Numbered from the stretch's first letter, positions 45,538 to 60,100 are shown. The stretch: 64,000 bases of DNA from Dryomyza anilis (GCA_951804985.1 OX638136.1:6203852-6267851), one strand, 5' to 3'. Notes: generated from the sequence alone by a model not told the origin. Numbers and translations: made by a program.

Positions 45538-45814
45538 TCAATTAGCTGTTGCACTTTGACTCTTTTCTTTGGCAGCCAAATCCTTCGTCCACTCATTTAT
45601 AAACTTGTGAGTAGATTGTTTGTTTACGTGCGGTGTGTCATAGTCCTTTGAAGTATTTGACTCGCAATTTATAATCGCTGACGCCTCTTGACACTGGCCT
45701 ACCACTGTTCCCTTTTTGATTAATTTAGACGAGTTTTCCAAATTGAGAACTCTTATAGGTACAATTCTGTCTTTCTCCGCCTAACCCACAACTTGCTTAT
45801 CCCACAATCTCCAT
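45538..45814 (-). pseudogene. pol: protease-RT connecting region of element A'
   Basis: A 67-residue frame (45538-45741) with LIKKGTVVGQCQEAS, the spacer type found before RT in this group. A stop at 45782-45784 separates it from protease. Confidence 0.6.
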
Positions 45815-45871
45815 TTAATTTCGCCCAAACAATTGCTTCTGAAATAGGTGGTATTTTTCTATTTTTATAAG

Positions 45872-45948
<77 letters not shown>

Positions 45949-46285
45949 CAATAACTTGTTTCATTTTCGCGCTCAGGTCACAATCAATATTTAGTTGGAT
46001 CTCCGTGTTGGCATAATTCAAAATTTTTCTTGTTAAATCAAGTGTGAACCCGTTCTTTATCATGAAGTTCATGCCAAGTATTATTTCGTCTACTATTTCT
46101 GCCACAATAAAATCATGCTTAACTGTCGTAGTACCAATCGTTATTTTCTTGGTAATCTTTCCTCTGATAGGGGCTTCTTCACCTGTAGCTTTTTGTAATC
46201 TTATTCCTACAAGCAGCTCTACTTTATCCTTAACAAGGTTACTTCTTATTATTGAGTGTGTAGCTCCCGTATCCAATGTTACCAT
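45815..46285 (-). pseudogene. pol: aspartic protease of element A', split by a (TA)n array
   Basis: The active site DTGATHS is at residues 5-11 and the second block EIILGMNFM at about 68-76. After CDLSAKMKQVIA a (TA)n array adds a Tyr-Ile run in frame, then the protein sequence resumes with EKYHLFQKQLFGRN. The array keeps the frame open by chance of length. Confidence 0.78.
45874..45946. repeat. (TA)n microsatellite inside the protease of A'
   Basis: About 73 bp of TA repeats flanked on both sides by TAAGCAATA (45867-45875 and 45945-45953), so the flank was duplicated when the array arose. Confidence 0.92.
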
Positions 46286-46438
46286 ATATGCTGTTCAATC
46301 AATGACTCCTTCGACAGTTAAGCTATTTGGCTTTCGAGCAATTTGTGAAATGGAGATTATGGGGCAATCGGTTATGGGAGTCAGATCGTGCCCCGCAGAA
46401 CTGACTCGTTTTAGTTTAAAGATTGATTAAAATTAACG

Positions 46439-47642
46439 TTATTTTGGACATGATCCTGGGTGGTTGCAAGTTTCCGTAAATGTCACTTTCGGCACTGTGG
46501 CACGTCTTGTTTCCGGATCACGTATGCCGTCAACGAAGGCTTCGATCTTGGACTTTTCTATGAAATCACTCGTTGAATCTGCATACGACAAATGCGCAAG
46601 CCTCTCGACGTCCGCTGCATACGCCTGCAATGTTTCACCATTTCTTTGCATTCGGCACTTTAGTTCCATTCTGTAGATTTACTACATGTGATCACTGCCT
46701 TATTTTCTATTTAGTGCAGCCATAACCGCTAATTAACTGTTTCGATCACTTTCTGGAACCGTCTGCAATACTTCGGCTGCGCCTCCTTTAAGCGCCACGA
46801 TAAGTGCGGCTACGCTGTCCTCATTATTCCATCGATTACTTACAGCCGTGGTCTCAAATTGCAGCTTGAAAATGTTGAACGCTGTGGTTCCATCGTAAAT
46901 CGGCGATTTTAGCCTCGTACCAGTAACAACTTGCTGTGTAGGTCCACTTATCTGTGTTAAACTGACATCTTCTTGTAGTTTCTGTAGCTTTTTGTCGAAA
47001 CCATTTTCCAACTTTTCAAATTTGTCATCAATGTCCACTACAATGTCATTTACATGTGCCTCAAGTTCGTTTACTTTGCCATGGAGTGTATTGGAAACTT
47101 CTAGAAGCTGCTTAGAATGTTCCTACATCTGTTGCTCAATTTTTACTTGATGTTGGTTTGAATTCTCTAGAAGGTTCTGTTCCATTCTGGTCGAATTTTC
47201 TTGGAGCTGTTTTGAATTTTCTAGAAGTTTCTGTTTCATTTTGCTGGAATTTTCTTGAAGTTTCTGTTTCATTCTGGTTGAATTTTCTTGGAGCTGTTTT
47301 GAATTTTCTAGAAGTTTCTGTTCCATTTTGATGGAATTTTCTTGTAGTTCTGTTTTAAGTAGATTCTTAATTCTTGAAATTGTTTTGAATTTTCTAGAAA
47401 TTTTTGATCTAGTTCTGTTTTAAGTTGCTCCGTTCTGTTACTTTTTGCTCCGTGTCCACACTTTTCGATGACGCCATTGCAGCTTCCACTTCAAACTCGT
47501 GCTCTGCGAGGTCAATGCCTTGGTTCTCTAATTCTTCCATTAGGCGCTTTTGTAGCTCTACTTTAGTACCTACAGTTGGATGATTATGAATCGCCAGCTC
47601 CTTCTTCAGCTGGTCGACTTTAAGTTGTTCGAATTTAACCAT
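46439..47642 (-). pseudogene. gag: gag of element A'
   Basis: It starts at 47642 (MVKFEQLKVDQ). Residues ~5-40 form a SAP-like motif (LKVDQLKKEL, then GTKVELQKRL), a DNA/chromatin-binding fold. A tandem array of about 11-residue repeats (KLLENSKQLQENSTRM) at 47123-47400 follows, likely coiled coil. Then come the capsid blocks SPIYDGTTAFNIFKLQFE and ALKGGAAEVLQ (46733-47038) and ADVERLAHLSYADS (46439-46669). At least three frameshifts or stops split it. The zinc knuckle seen in A (32960) is deleted. Confidence 0.8.
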
Positions 47643-47653
47643 TTTGTATCACA

Positions 47654-47671
47654 ATCCCACTTCTGACACCA
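47654..47671 (-). other. primer-binding site of element A'
   Basis: Same 18 bases as at 1027-1044, one base from the LTR, confirming both LTR borders. Confidence 0.75.
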
Positions 47672-47672
47672 A

Positions 47673-48130
47673 TGTTACGAAAATTCAGTCTACGGAAAAC
47701 TGTTCTACGAGTTCGTATCGCTGGATTGTGTACAAAATAAAACCTCACTTAAATTTGGTTTTAACTAGTATTATTTCAACTAGTATTAATTAACTTTATT
47801 TAATTAAATAACTTTTTACTTTTTTAGAATTTACAATGTTCACTAGTTCACTATCAAATCACAACTAAAAACAGTGCCTCTGATGCGCAGCCTTATATAC
47901 TGCAGGCATCAGTTCGACACGTTTCGACAAGCTTCGACTTGTTTCGAGAACCTTCTACTCGTTTCGTGAATGACGCATGCTATTGGCATCTTATTCGCAC
48001 TCATATGTTTTAATGTGCTGATCTTCCATCTCTTTCTCGCACATTGCATAGTGCGCTGAATGATCTTCCGTCTCTTTCAACACATTGCTTAGAGCGCTGA
48101 ATTGTATTGCGTCTCATTTATCATTGTTCA
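47673..48130 (-). mobile_element. 5' LTR of element A', truncated at the satellite
   Basis: It matches 1025 back to about 540 of the A LTR. The outer ~45 bp, including the terminal TG, are missing; the sequence passes into the minisatellite after TCATTGTTCAA. Confidence 0.85.
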
Positions 48131-51100
48131 ATTGGTGTCTTTTGAATTTCAAATGGAATTTCTTAATTTCAAATGGAATTTCTGGATTTCAATTGGTGTC
48201 TTTTGAATTTCAAATGGAATTTCTTAATTTCAAATGGAATTTCTTAATTTCAAATGGAATTTCTTAATTTCAAATGGAATTTCAGGGTTTCAATTGGTGT
48301 CTTTTGAATTTCAAATGGAATTTCTTAATTTAAAATGGAATTTCTTAATTTCAAATGGAATTTATGGATTTCAATTGGTGTCTTTTGAATTTCAAATGGA
48401 ATTTCTTAATTTCAAATGGAATTTCTGGATTTCAATTGGTGTTAATTGAATTTCAAATGGAATTTCTTAATTTCAAATGGAATTTCTTAATTTCAAATGA
48501 AATTTCTTAAATTCAATTGGTGTCTTTTGAATTTCAAATGGAATTTCTTAATTTCAAATGGAATTTCTTAATTTCAAATTGAATTTTTAGATTTCAATTG
48601 GTGTCTTTTGATCTTCAAATGGAATTTCTTAATTTCAAATAGAATATCTAGATTTTAATTGGTGTCTTTGAATTTCAAATAGAATTTCTTAATTTCAAAT
48701 GGAATTTCTTAATTTCAAATGGAATTTCTAGATTTCAATTGGTGTCTTTTGAATTTCAAATGGAATTTCTGGATTTCAATTGGTGTCTTTTGAATTTCAA
48801 ATGGAATTTCTTAATTTCAAATGGAATTTCTGGATTTCAATTGGTGTCTTTTGAATTTCAAATGGAATTTCTTAATTTCAAATGGAATTTCTTAATTTCA
48901 AATGAAATTTCTTAATTTAAAATGGAATTTCTAGTTTTCAATTGGTGTCTTTTGAATTTCAAATGGAATTTCTTAATTTCAAATGGAATTTCTTAAATTC
49001 AAATGGAATTTCTTAATTTCAAATGGAATTTCTGGATTTCAATTGGTGTCTTTTGAATTTCAAATGGAATTTCTTAATTTCAAATGGATTTCTTAATTTC
49101 AAATGGAATTTCTGGATTTCAATTGGTGTCTTTTGAATTTCAAATAGAATTTCTTAATTTCAAATGGAATTTCTTAATTTCAAATGGAATTTCTTAATTT
49201 CAAATGGAATTTCTAGATTTCAATTCATGTCTTTTGAATTTCAAATGGAATTTCTTAATTTCAAATGGAATTTCTTAATTTCAAATGGAATTTCTGGATT
49301 TCAATTGGTGTCTTTTGAATTTTAAATGGAATTTCTTAATTTCAAATGGAATTTCTGGATTTCAATTCATGTCTTTTGAATTTCAAATGGAATTTCTTAA
49401 TTTCAAATGGAATTTCTTAATTTCAAATGGAATTTCTGGATTTCAATTGGTGTCTTTTGATTTTCAAATGGAATTTCTTAATTTCAAATGGAATTTCTTA
49501 ATTTCAAATGGAATTTCTAGATTTCAATTCATGTCTTTTGAATTTCAAATGGAATTTCTTAATTTCAAATGGAATTTCTTAATTTCATATGGAATTTCTG
49601 GATTTCAATTGGTGTCTTTTCAATTTCAAATGGAATTTCTTAAATTCAAATGGAATTTCTTAATTTCAAATGGAATTTCTAGATTTCAATTGGTGTCTTT
49701 TGAATTTCAAATGGAATTTCTTAATTTCAAATGGATTTTCTTAATTTCAAATGTAATTTCTGGATTTCAATTGGTGTCTTTTGAATTTCAAATAGAATTT
49801 CTTAATTTCAAATGGAATTTCTTAATTTAAAATGGAATTTCTAGATTTCAATTCATGTCTTCTGAATTTCAAATGGAATTTCTTAATTTCAAATGGAATT
49901 TCTAGATTTCAATTGGTGTCTTTTGAATTTCAAATGGAATTTCTTAATTTCAAATGGAATTTCTGGATTTCAATTGGTGTCTTTTGATTTTCAAATGGAA
50001 TTTCTTAATTTCAAATGGAATTTCTTAATTTCAAATAAAATTTCTAGATTTCAAATGGAATTTCTTAATTTCAAATGGAATTTCTGGATTTCAATTGGTG
50101 TCTTTTGAATTTCAAATGGAGTTTCTTAATTTCAAATAGAATTTCTAGATTTCAATTGGTGTCTTTTGAATTTCAAATGGAATTTCTTAATTTCAATTGG
50201 AATTTCTTAAATTCAAATGGAATTTCTGGATTTCAATTGGTGTCTTTTGAATTTCAAATGGAATTTCTTAATTTCAAATGGAATTTCTGGATTTCAATTG
50301 GTGTCTTTTGAATTTCAAATGGAATTTCTTAATTTCAAATGGAATTTCTGGATTTCAATTGGTGTCTTTTGAATTTCAAATGGAATTTCTTAATTTCAAA
50401 TGGAATTTCTGGATTTCAATTGGTGTCTTTTGAATTTCAAATGGAATTTCTTAATTTCAAATGGAATTTCTTAATTACAAATGGAATTTCAGGATTTCAA
50501 TTGGTGTCTTTTGAATTTCAAATGGAATTTCTTAATTTCTATTGGAATTTCTTAAATTCAAATGGAATTTCTGGATTTCAATTGGTGTCTTTTGAATTTC
50601 AAATGGAATTTCTTAATTTCAAATGGAATTTCTGGATTTCAATTGGTGTCTTTTGAATTTAAAATGGAATTTCTTAATTTCAAATGGAATTTCTGGATTT
50701 CAATTGGTGTCTTTTGAATTTCAAATGGAATTTCTTAATTTCAAATGGAATTTCTGGATTTCAATTGGTGTCTTTTGAATTTCAAATGGAATTTCTTAAT
50801 TTCAAATGGAATTTCTTAATTTCAAATGAAATTTCTGGATTTAAATTGGTGTCTTTTGAATTTCAAATGGAATTTCTTAATTTCAAATGGAATTTCTAGA
50901 TTTCAATTGGTGTCTTTTGAATTTCAAATGGAATTTCTTAATTTCAATTGGAATTTCTTAAATTCAAATGGAATTTCTGGATTTCAATTGGTGTCTTTTT
51001 AAATTCAAATGGAATTTCTTAATTTCAAATGGAATTTCTGGATTTCAATTGGTGTCTTTTGAATTTCAAATGGAATTTCTTAATTTCAAATGGAATTTCT

Positions 51101-54100
51101 TAATTTCAAATGGAATTTCAGGATTTCAATTGGTGTCTTTTGAATTTCAAATGGAATTTCTTAATTTCTATTGGAATTTCTTAAATTCAAATGGAATTTC
51201 TGGATTTCAATTGGTGTCTTTTGAATTTCAAATGGAATTTCTTAATTTCAAATGGAATTTCTGGATTTCAATTGGTGTCTTTTGAATTTCAAATGGAATT
51301 TCTTAATTTCAAATGGAATTTCTGGATTTCAATTGGTGTCTTTTGAATTTCAAATGGAATTTCTTAATTTCAAATGGAATTTCTGGATTTCAATTGGTGT
51401 CTTTTGAATTTCAAATGGAATTTCTTAATTTCAAATGAAATTTCTAGATTTCAATTGGTGTCTTTTGAATTTCAAATGGAATTTCTTAATTTCTAATGGA
51501 ATTTCTTAATTTCAAATGGAATTTCTTAATTTCAAATGGAATATCTGGATTTCAATTGGTGTCTTTTGAATTTCAAATCGAATTTCTTAATTTCAAATGA
51601 AATTTCTAGATTTTAATTGGTGTCTTTTGAATTTCAAATAGAATTTCTTAATTTCAAATTGAATTTCTTAATTTCAAATGGATTTTCTTAATTTCAAATG
51701 GAATTTCTAGATTTCAATTGGTGTCTTTTGAATTTCAAATAGAATTTCTTAATTTCAAATGGAATTTCTGGATTTCAATTGGTGTCTTTTGAATTTCAAA
51801 TGGAATTTCTTAATTTCAAATGGAATTACTTAATTTTAAATGGAATTTCTTAATTTCAAATTGAATTTCTTAATTTCATATAAAATTTCTTAATTTCAAA
51901 TGGAATTTCTAGATTTCAATTGGTGTCTTTTGAATTTCAAATGGAATTTCTTAATTTCAATTGGAATTTCTTAAATTCAAATGGAATTTCTGGATTTCAA
52001 TTCATGTCTTTTGAATTTCAAATGGAATTTCTTAATTTCATATAAAATTTCTTAATTTCAAATGGATTTTCTTAATTTCAAATGGAATTTCTGGATTTCA
52101 ATTGGTGTCTTTTGAATATCAAATGGATTTTCTTAATTTCAAATGGAATTTCTAGATTTCAATTGGTGTCTTTTGAATTTCAAATAGAATTTCTTAATTT
52201 CAAATGGAATTTCTTAATTTCAAATGGAATTTCTTAATTTCAAATGGAATTTCTAGATTTCAATTCATGTCTTTTGAATTTCAAATGGAATTTCTTAATT
52301 TCAAATGGAATTTCTTAATTTCAAATGGAATTTCTGGATTTCAATTGGTGTCTTTTGAATTTCAAATGGAATTTCTTAATTTCAAATGGAATTTCTGGAT
52401 ATCAATTGGTGTCTTTTGATTTTCAAATGGAATTTCTTAATTTCAAATGGAATTTCTTAATTTCAAATGAAATTTCTAGACTTCAAATGGAATTTCTTAA
52501 TTTCAAATGGAATTTCTTAATTTCAAATGGAATTTCTTAATTTCAAATGGAATTTCTGGATTTCAATTGGTGTCTTTTGAATTTCAAATGGAATTTCTTA
52601 ATTTCAAATGGAATTTCTGGATTTCAATTGGTGTCTTTTGAATTTCAAATGGAATTTCTTAATTTCAAATGGAATTTCTAGATTTCAATTGGTGTCTTTT
52701 GAATTTCAAATGGAATTTCTTAATTTCAAATGGAATTTCTGGATTTCAATTGGTGTCTTTTGAATTTCAAATGGAATTTCTTAATTTCAAATGGAATTTC
52801 TGGATTTCAATTGGTGTCTTTTGAATTTCAAATGGAATTTCTTAATTTCAAATGGAATTTCTTAATTTCAAATGAAATTTCTGGATTTCAATTGGTGTCT
52901 TTTGGATTTCAAATGGAATTTCTAGATTTCAATTGGTGTCTTTTGAATTTCAAATGGAATTTCTTAATTTCAATTGGAATTTCTTAAATTCAAATGGAAT
53001 TTCTGGATTTCAATTGGTGTCTTTTGAATTTCAAATGGAATTTCTTAATTTCATATGGAATTTCTGGATTTCAATTGGTGTCTTTTGAATTTCAAATGGA
53101 ATTTCTTAATTTCAAATGGAATTTCTTAATTTCAAATGGAATTTCAGGATTTCAATTGGTGTCTTTTGAATTTCAAATGGAATTTCTTAATTTCAATTGG
53201 AATTTCTTAAATTCAAATGGAATTTCTGGATTTCAATTGGTGTCTTTTGAATTTCAAATGGAATTTCTTAATTTTAAATGGAATTTCTTAATTTCAAATG
53301 GAATTTCTTAATTTCAAATTGAATTTCTGGATTTCAATTGGTGTATTTTGAATTTCAAATGGAATTTCTTAATTTCAAATGGAATTTCTAGATTTTAATT
53401 GGTGTCTTTTGAATTTCAAATGGAATTTCTTAATTTCAAATGGAATTTCTGGATTTCAATTGGTGTCTTTTGAATTTCAAATGGAATTTCTTAACTTCAA
53501 ATGGAATTTCTGGATTTCAATTGAAGTCTTTTGAATTTCAAATGGAATTTCTTAATTTCAAATGGAATTTCTGGATTTCAATTGGAGTCTTTTGAATTTC
53601 AAATGGAATTTCTTAATTTCAAATGGAATTTCTTAATTTCATATAAAATTTCTTAATTTCAAATGTAATTTCTAGATTTCAATTGGTGTCTTGTGAATTT
53701 CAAATGGAATTTCTTAATTTCAATTGGAATTTCTTAAATTCAAATGGAATTTCTGGATTTCAATTGGTGTCTTTTGAATTTCAAATGGAATTTCTTAATT
53801 TCAAATGGAATTTCTGGATTTCAATTCATGTCTTTTGAATTTCAAATGGAATTTCTTAACTTCAAATGGAATTTCAGGGTTTCAATTGGTGTCTTTTGAA
53901 TTTCAAATGAAATTTCTTAATTTCAAATGGAATTTATGGATTTCAATTGGTGTCTTTTGAATTTCAAATGGAATTTCTTAATTTCAAATGGAATTTCTGG
54001 ATTTCAATTGGTGTTATTTGAATTTCAAATTTAATTTCTTAATTTCAAATGGAGTTTCTTAATTTCAAATGGAATTTCTGGATTTCAATTGGTGTCTTTT

Positions 54101-57100
54101 GAATTTCAAATAGAATTTCTTAATTTCAAATGGAATTTCTGGATTTCAATTGGTGTCTTTTGAATTTCAAATGGAATTTCTTAATTTCAAATGGAATTTC
54201 TTAATTTCAAATGAAATTTCTTAATTTCAAATGGAATTTCTAGTTTTCAATTGGTGTCTTTTGAATTTCAAATGGAATTTTATAATTTCAAATGGAATTT
54301 CTTAATTTCAAATGGAATTTCTGGATTTCAATTGGTGTCTTTTGAATTTCAAATGGAATTTCTTAATTTCAAATGGAATTTCTGGATTTCAATTGGTGTC
54401 TTTTGAATTTCAAATGGAATTTCTTAATTTCAAATGGAATTTCTTAATTTCAAATGAAATTTCTTAATTTCAAATGGAATTTCTAGTTTTCAATTGGTGT
54501 CTTTTGAATTTCAAATGGAATTTCATAATTTCAAATGGAATTTCTTAATTTCAAATGGAATTTCTGGATTTCAATTGGTGTCTTTTGAATTTCAAATGGA
54601 ATTTCTTAATTTCAAATGGAATTTCTTAATTTCAAATGGATTTTCTTAATTTCAAATGGCATTTCTGGATTTCAATTGGTGTCTTTTGAATTTCAAATGG
54701 ATTTTATTAATTTCAAATGGAATTTCTAGATTTCAATTGGCGTCTTTTGAATTTCAAATAGAATTTCTTAATTTCAAATGGAATTTCTTAATTTCAAATG
54801 GAATTTCTAGATTTCAATTCATGTCTTTTGAATTTCAAATGGAATTTCTTAATTTCAAATGGAATTTCTTAATTTCAAATGGAATTTCTGGATTTCAATT
54901 GGTGTCTTTTGAATTTCAAATGGAATTTCTTAATTTCAAATGGAATTTCTGGATATCAATTGGTGTCTTTTGATTTTCAAATGGAATTTCTTAATTTCAA
55001 ATGGAATTTCTTAATTTCAAATGAAATTTCTAGATTTCAAATGGGTGTTTTTTGAATTTCAAATGGAATTTCTTAATTTCAAATGGAATTTCTTAATTTC
55101 AAATGGAATTTCTGGATTTCAATTGGTGTCTTTTGAATTTCAAATGGAATTTCTTAATTTCAATTGGAATTTCTTAAATTCAAATGGAATTTCTGGATTT
55201 CAATTGGTGTCTTTTGAATTTCAAATGGAATTTCTTAATTTCAAATGGAATTTCTGGATTTCAATTGGTGTCTTTTGAATTTCAAATGGAATTTCTTAAT
55301 ATCAAATGAAATTTCTGGATTTCAATTGGTGTCTTTTGAATTTCAAATGGAATTTCTTAATTTCAAATGGAATTTCTTAATTTCAAATGGAATTTCTTAA
55401 TTTGAAATGGAATTTCTGGATTTCAATTGGTGTCTTTTGAATTTCAAATGGAATTTCTTAATTTCAAATGGAATTTCTTAATTTCAAATGGAATTTCTAG
55501 ATTTCAATTGGTGTCTTTTGAATTTCAAATGGAATTTCTTAATATCAAATGAAATTTCTGGATTTCAATTGGTGTCTTTTGAATTTCAAATGGAATTTCT
55601 TAATTTCAAATGGAATTTCTTAATTTCAAATGGAATTTCTGGATTTCAATTGGTGTCTTTTGAATTTCAAATGGAATTTCTTAATTTCAAATGGAATTTC
55701 TTAATTTCAAATGGAATTTCTTAATTTCAAATGGAATTTCTAGATTTCAATTGGTGTCTTTTGAATTTCAAATGGAATTTCTTAATTTCAAATTGAATTT
55801 CTTAATTTCAAATGGAATTTCTGGATTTCAATTGGTGTCTTTTGAATTTCAAATGGAATTTCTTAATTTCAAATGGAATTTCTAGATTTCAATTGGTGTC
55901 TTTTGAATTTCAAATGGAATTTCTTAATTTCAATTGGAATTTCTTTAATTCAAATGGAATTTCTGGATTTCAATTGGTGTCTTTTGAATTTCAAATGGAA
56001 TTTCTTAATTTCATATGGAATTTCTGGATTTCAATTGGTGTCTTTTGAATTTCAAATGGAATTTCAGGACTTCAATTGGTGTCTTTTGAATTTCAAATGG
56101 AATTTCTTAATTTTAATTGGAATTTCTTAAATTCAAATGGAATTTCTGGATTTCAATTGGTGTCTTTTGAATTTCAAATGGAATTTCTTAATTTCAAATG
56201 GAATTTCTGGATTTCAATTGGTGTCTTTTGAATTTCAAATGGAAATTCTTAATTTTAAATGGAATTTCTTAATTTCAATTGGAATTTCTTAAATTCAAAT
56301 GGAATTTCTGGATTTCAATTGGTGTCTTTTGAATTTCAAATGGAATTTCTTAATTTTAAATGGAATTTCTTAATTTCAAATGGAATTTCTTAATTTCAAA
56401 TTGAATTTCTGGATTTCAATTGGTGTATTTTGAATTTCAAATGGAATTTCTTAATTTCAAATGGAATTTCTAGATTTTAATTGGTGTCTTTTGAATTTCA
56501 AATGGAATTTCTTAATTTCAAATGGAATTTCTTAATTTCAAATGGAATTTCTGGATTTCAATTGGTGTCTTTTGAATTTCAAATGGAATTTCTTAATTTC
56601 AAATGGAATTTCTTAATTTCAAATAGAATTTCTGGATTTCAATTGGTGTCTTTTGAATTTCAAATGGAATTTCTTAATTTCAAATGGAATTTCTGGATTT
56701 CAATTGGTGTCTTTTGAATTTCAAATGGAATTTCTTAATTTCAAATGAAATTTCTGGATTTCAATTGGTGTCTTTTGAATTTCAAATGGAATTTCTTAAT
56801 TTCATATGGAATTTCTTAATTTCAAATGGAATTTCTAGATTTCAATTGGTGTCTTTTGAATATCAAATGGAATTTCTTAATTTCAAATGGAATTTCTTAA
56901 TTTCAAATGGAATTTCTAGATTTCAATTGGTGTCTTTTGAATTTCAAATGGAATTTCTTAATTTCGAATGGAATTTCTTAATTGCAAATGAAATTTCTGG
57001 ATTTCAATTGGTGTCTTTTAAATTTCAATTGGAATTTCTTAAATTCAAATGGAATTTCTGGATTTCAATTGGTGTCTTTTGAATTTCAAATGGAATTTCT

Positions 57101-60100
57101 TAATTTCATATGGAATTTCTTAATTTCAAATGGAATTTCAGGATTTCAATTGGTGTCTTTTGAATTTCAAATGGAATTTCTTAATTTCAATTGGAATTTC
57201 TTAAATTCAAATGGAATTTCTGGATTTCAATTGGTGTCTTTTGAATTTCAAATGGAATTTCTTAATTTCAAATGGAATTTCTGGATTTCAATTGGTGTCT
57301 TTTGAATTTCAAATGGAATTTCTTAATTTCAAATGAAATTTCTGGATTTCAATTGGTGTCTTTTGAATTTCAAATGGAATTTCTTAATTTCAAATGGAAT
57401 TTCTTAATTTCAAATGGAATTTCTGGATTTCAATTGGTGTCTTTTGAAGTTCAAATGGAATTTCTTAATTTCAAATGGAATTTCTTAATTTCAAATGGAA
57501 TTTCTAGATTTCAATTCATGTCTTTTGAATTTCAAATGGAATTTCTTAATTTCGAATGGAATTTCTTAATTTCAAATGGAATTTCGTAATTTCAAATGGA
57601 ATTTCTAGATTTCAATTGGTGTCTTTTGAATTTCAAATGGAATTTCTTAATTTCAAATGGAATTTCTAGATTTCAATTGGTGTCTTTTGAATTTCAAATG
57701 GAATTTCTTAATTTCAATTGGAATTTCTTAAATTCAAATGGAATTTCTGGATTTCAATTGGTGTCTTTTGAAATTCAAATGGAATTTCTTAATTTCATAT
57801 GGAATTTCTGGATTTCAATTGGTGTCTTTTGAATTTCAAATGGAATTTCTTAATTTCAAATGGAATTTCAGGACTTCAATTGGTGTCTTTTGAATTTCAA
57901 ATGGAATTTCTTAATTTTAATTGGAATTTCTTAAATTCAAATGGAATTTCTGGATTTCAATTGGTGTCTTTTGAATTTCAAATGGAATTTCTTAATTTCA
58001 AATGGAATTTCTGGATTTCAATTGGTGTCTTTTGAATTTCAAATGGAATTTCTTAATTTCAAATGAAATATCTGGATTTCAATTAGTGTCTTTTGAATTT
58101 CAAATGGAATTTCTTAATTTCAAATGGAATTTCTTAATTTCAAATGGAATTTCTAGATTTCAATTGGTGTCTTTTGAATATCAAATGGAATTTCTTAATT
58201 TCAAATGGAATTTCTTAATTTCAAATGGAATTTCTAGATTTCAATTGGTGTCTTTTGAATTTCAAATGGAATTTCTTAATTTCGAATGGAATTTCTTAAT
58301 TTCAAATGGAATTTCTAGATTTCAATTGGTGTCTTTTGAATTTCAAATGGAATTTCTTAATTTCAAATGGAATTTCTTAATTTCAAATGGAATTTCTGGA
58401 TTTCAATTGGTGGCTTTTGAATTTTAAATGGAATTTCTTAATTTCAAATGGAATTTCTGGATTTCAATCGGTGTCTTTTGAATTTCAAATGGAATTTCTT
58501 AATTTCAAATGGAATTTCTTAATTTCAAATGGAATTTCTGGATTTCAATTGGTGTCTTTTGAATTTCAAATGGAATTTCTTAATTTCAAATGGAATTTCT
58601 GGATTTCAATATGGTGACTTTTGAATTTCAAATGGAATTTCTTAATTTTAAATGGAATTTCTTAATTTCAAATCGAGTTTCTTAATTTCAAATAGAATTT
58701 CTAGATTTCAATTGGTGTCTTTTGAATTTCAAATGGAATTTCTTAATTTCAATTGGAATTTCTTAAATTCAAATGGAATTTCTGGATATCAATTGGTGTC
58801 TTTTGAATTTCAAATGGAATTTCTTAATTTCAAATGGAATTTCTGGATTTCAATTGGTGTCTTTTGAATTTCAAATGGAATTTTAAATTTCAAATGGAAT
58901 TTCTTAATTTCAAATGGAATTTCTGGATTTCAATTGGTGTCTTTTGAATTTCAAATGGAATTTCTTAATTTCAAATGGAATTTCTTAATTTCAAATGAAA
59001 TTTTTGGATTTCAATTGGTGTCTTTTGAATTTCAAATGGAATTACTTAATTTCAAATGGAATTTCTAGATTTCAATTGGTGTCTTTTGAATTTCAAATGG
59101 AATTTCTTAATTTCAATTGGAATTTCTTAAATTCAAACGGAATTTCTGGATTTCAAATGGTGTCTTTTGAATTTCAAATGGAATTTCTTAATTTCAAATG
59201 GAATTTCTGGATTTCAATTGGTGTCTTTTGAATTTCAAATGGAATTTCTTAATTTCAAATGAAATTTCTGGATTTCAATTGGTGTCTTTTGAATTTCAAA
59301 TGGAATTTCTTAATTTCAATTGGAATTTCTTAAATTCAAATGGAATTTCTGGATTTCAATTGGTGGCTTTTGAATTTTAAATGGAATTTCTTAATTTCAA
59401 ATGGAATTTCTGGATTTCAATTGGTGTCTTTTGAATTTCAAATGGAATTTCTGGATTTCAATTGGTGTCTTTTGAATTTCAAATGGAATTTCTTAATTTC
59501 AAATGGAATTTCTGGATTTCAATATGGTGACTTTTGAATTTCAAATGGAATTTCTTAATTTTAAATGGAATTTCTTAATTTCAAATCGAGTTTCTTAATT
59601 TCAAATAGAATTTATAGATTTCAATTGGTGTCTTTTGAATTTCAAATGGAATTTCTTAATTTCAATTGGAATTTCTTAAATTCAAATGGAATTTCTGGAT
59701 TTCAATTGGTGTCTTTTGAATTTCAAATGGAATTTCTTAATTTCAAATGGAATTTCTGGATTTCAATTGGTGTCTTTTGAATTTCAAATGGAATTTCTTA
59801 ATTTCAAATGGAATTTCTGGATTTCAATTGGTGTCTTTTGAATTTCAAATGGAATTTCTTAATTTCAAATGAAATTTCTGGATTTCAATTGGTGTCTTTT
59901 GAATTTCAAATGGAATTTCTTAATTTCAAATGGAATTTCTAGATTTCAATTGGTGTCTTTTGAATTTCAAATGGAATTTCTTAATTTCAATTGGAATTTC
60001 TTAAATTCAAATGGAATTTCTGGATTTCAATTGGTGTCTTTTGAATTTCAAATGGAATTTCTTAATTTCAAATGGAATTTCTGGATTTCAATATGGTGAC

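Larger units (their letters stand above)
44926..48130 (-). mobile_element. element A': second, inverted copy of the mdg3-like element
   Basis: In minus-strand order it has a truncated 5' LTR (48130-47673), primer site, gag, protease, connecting region and part of RT, then stops inside RT at about 44926. LTR and gag match element A at 493-2153. It is the better reference for gag: it keeps the SAP-like N-terminus that A lost. RNase H, integrase and the 3' LTR are missing. Confidence 0.85.
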
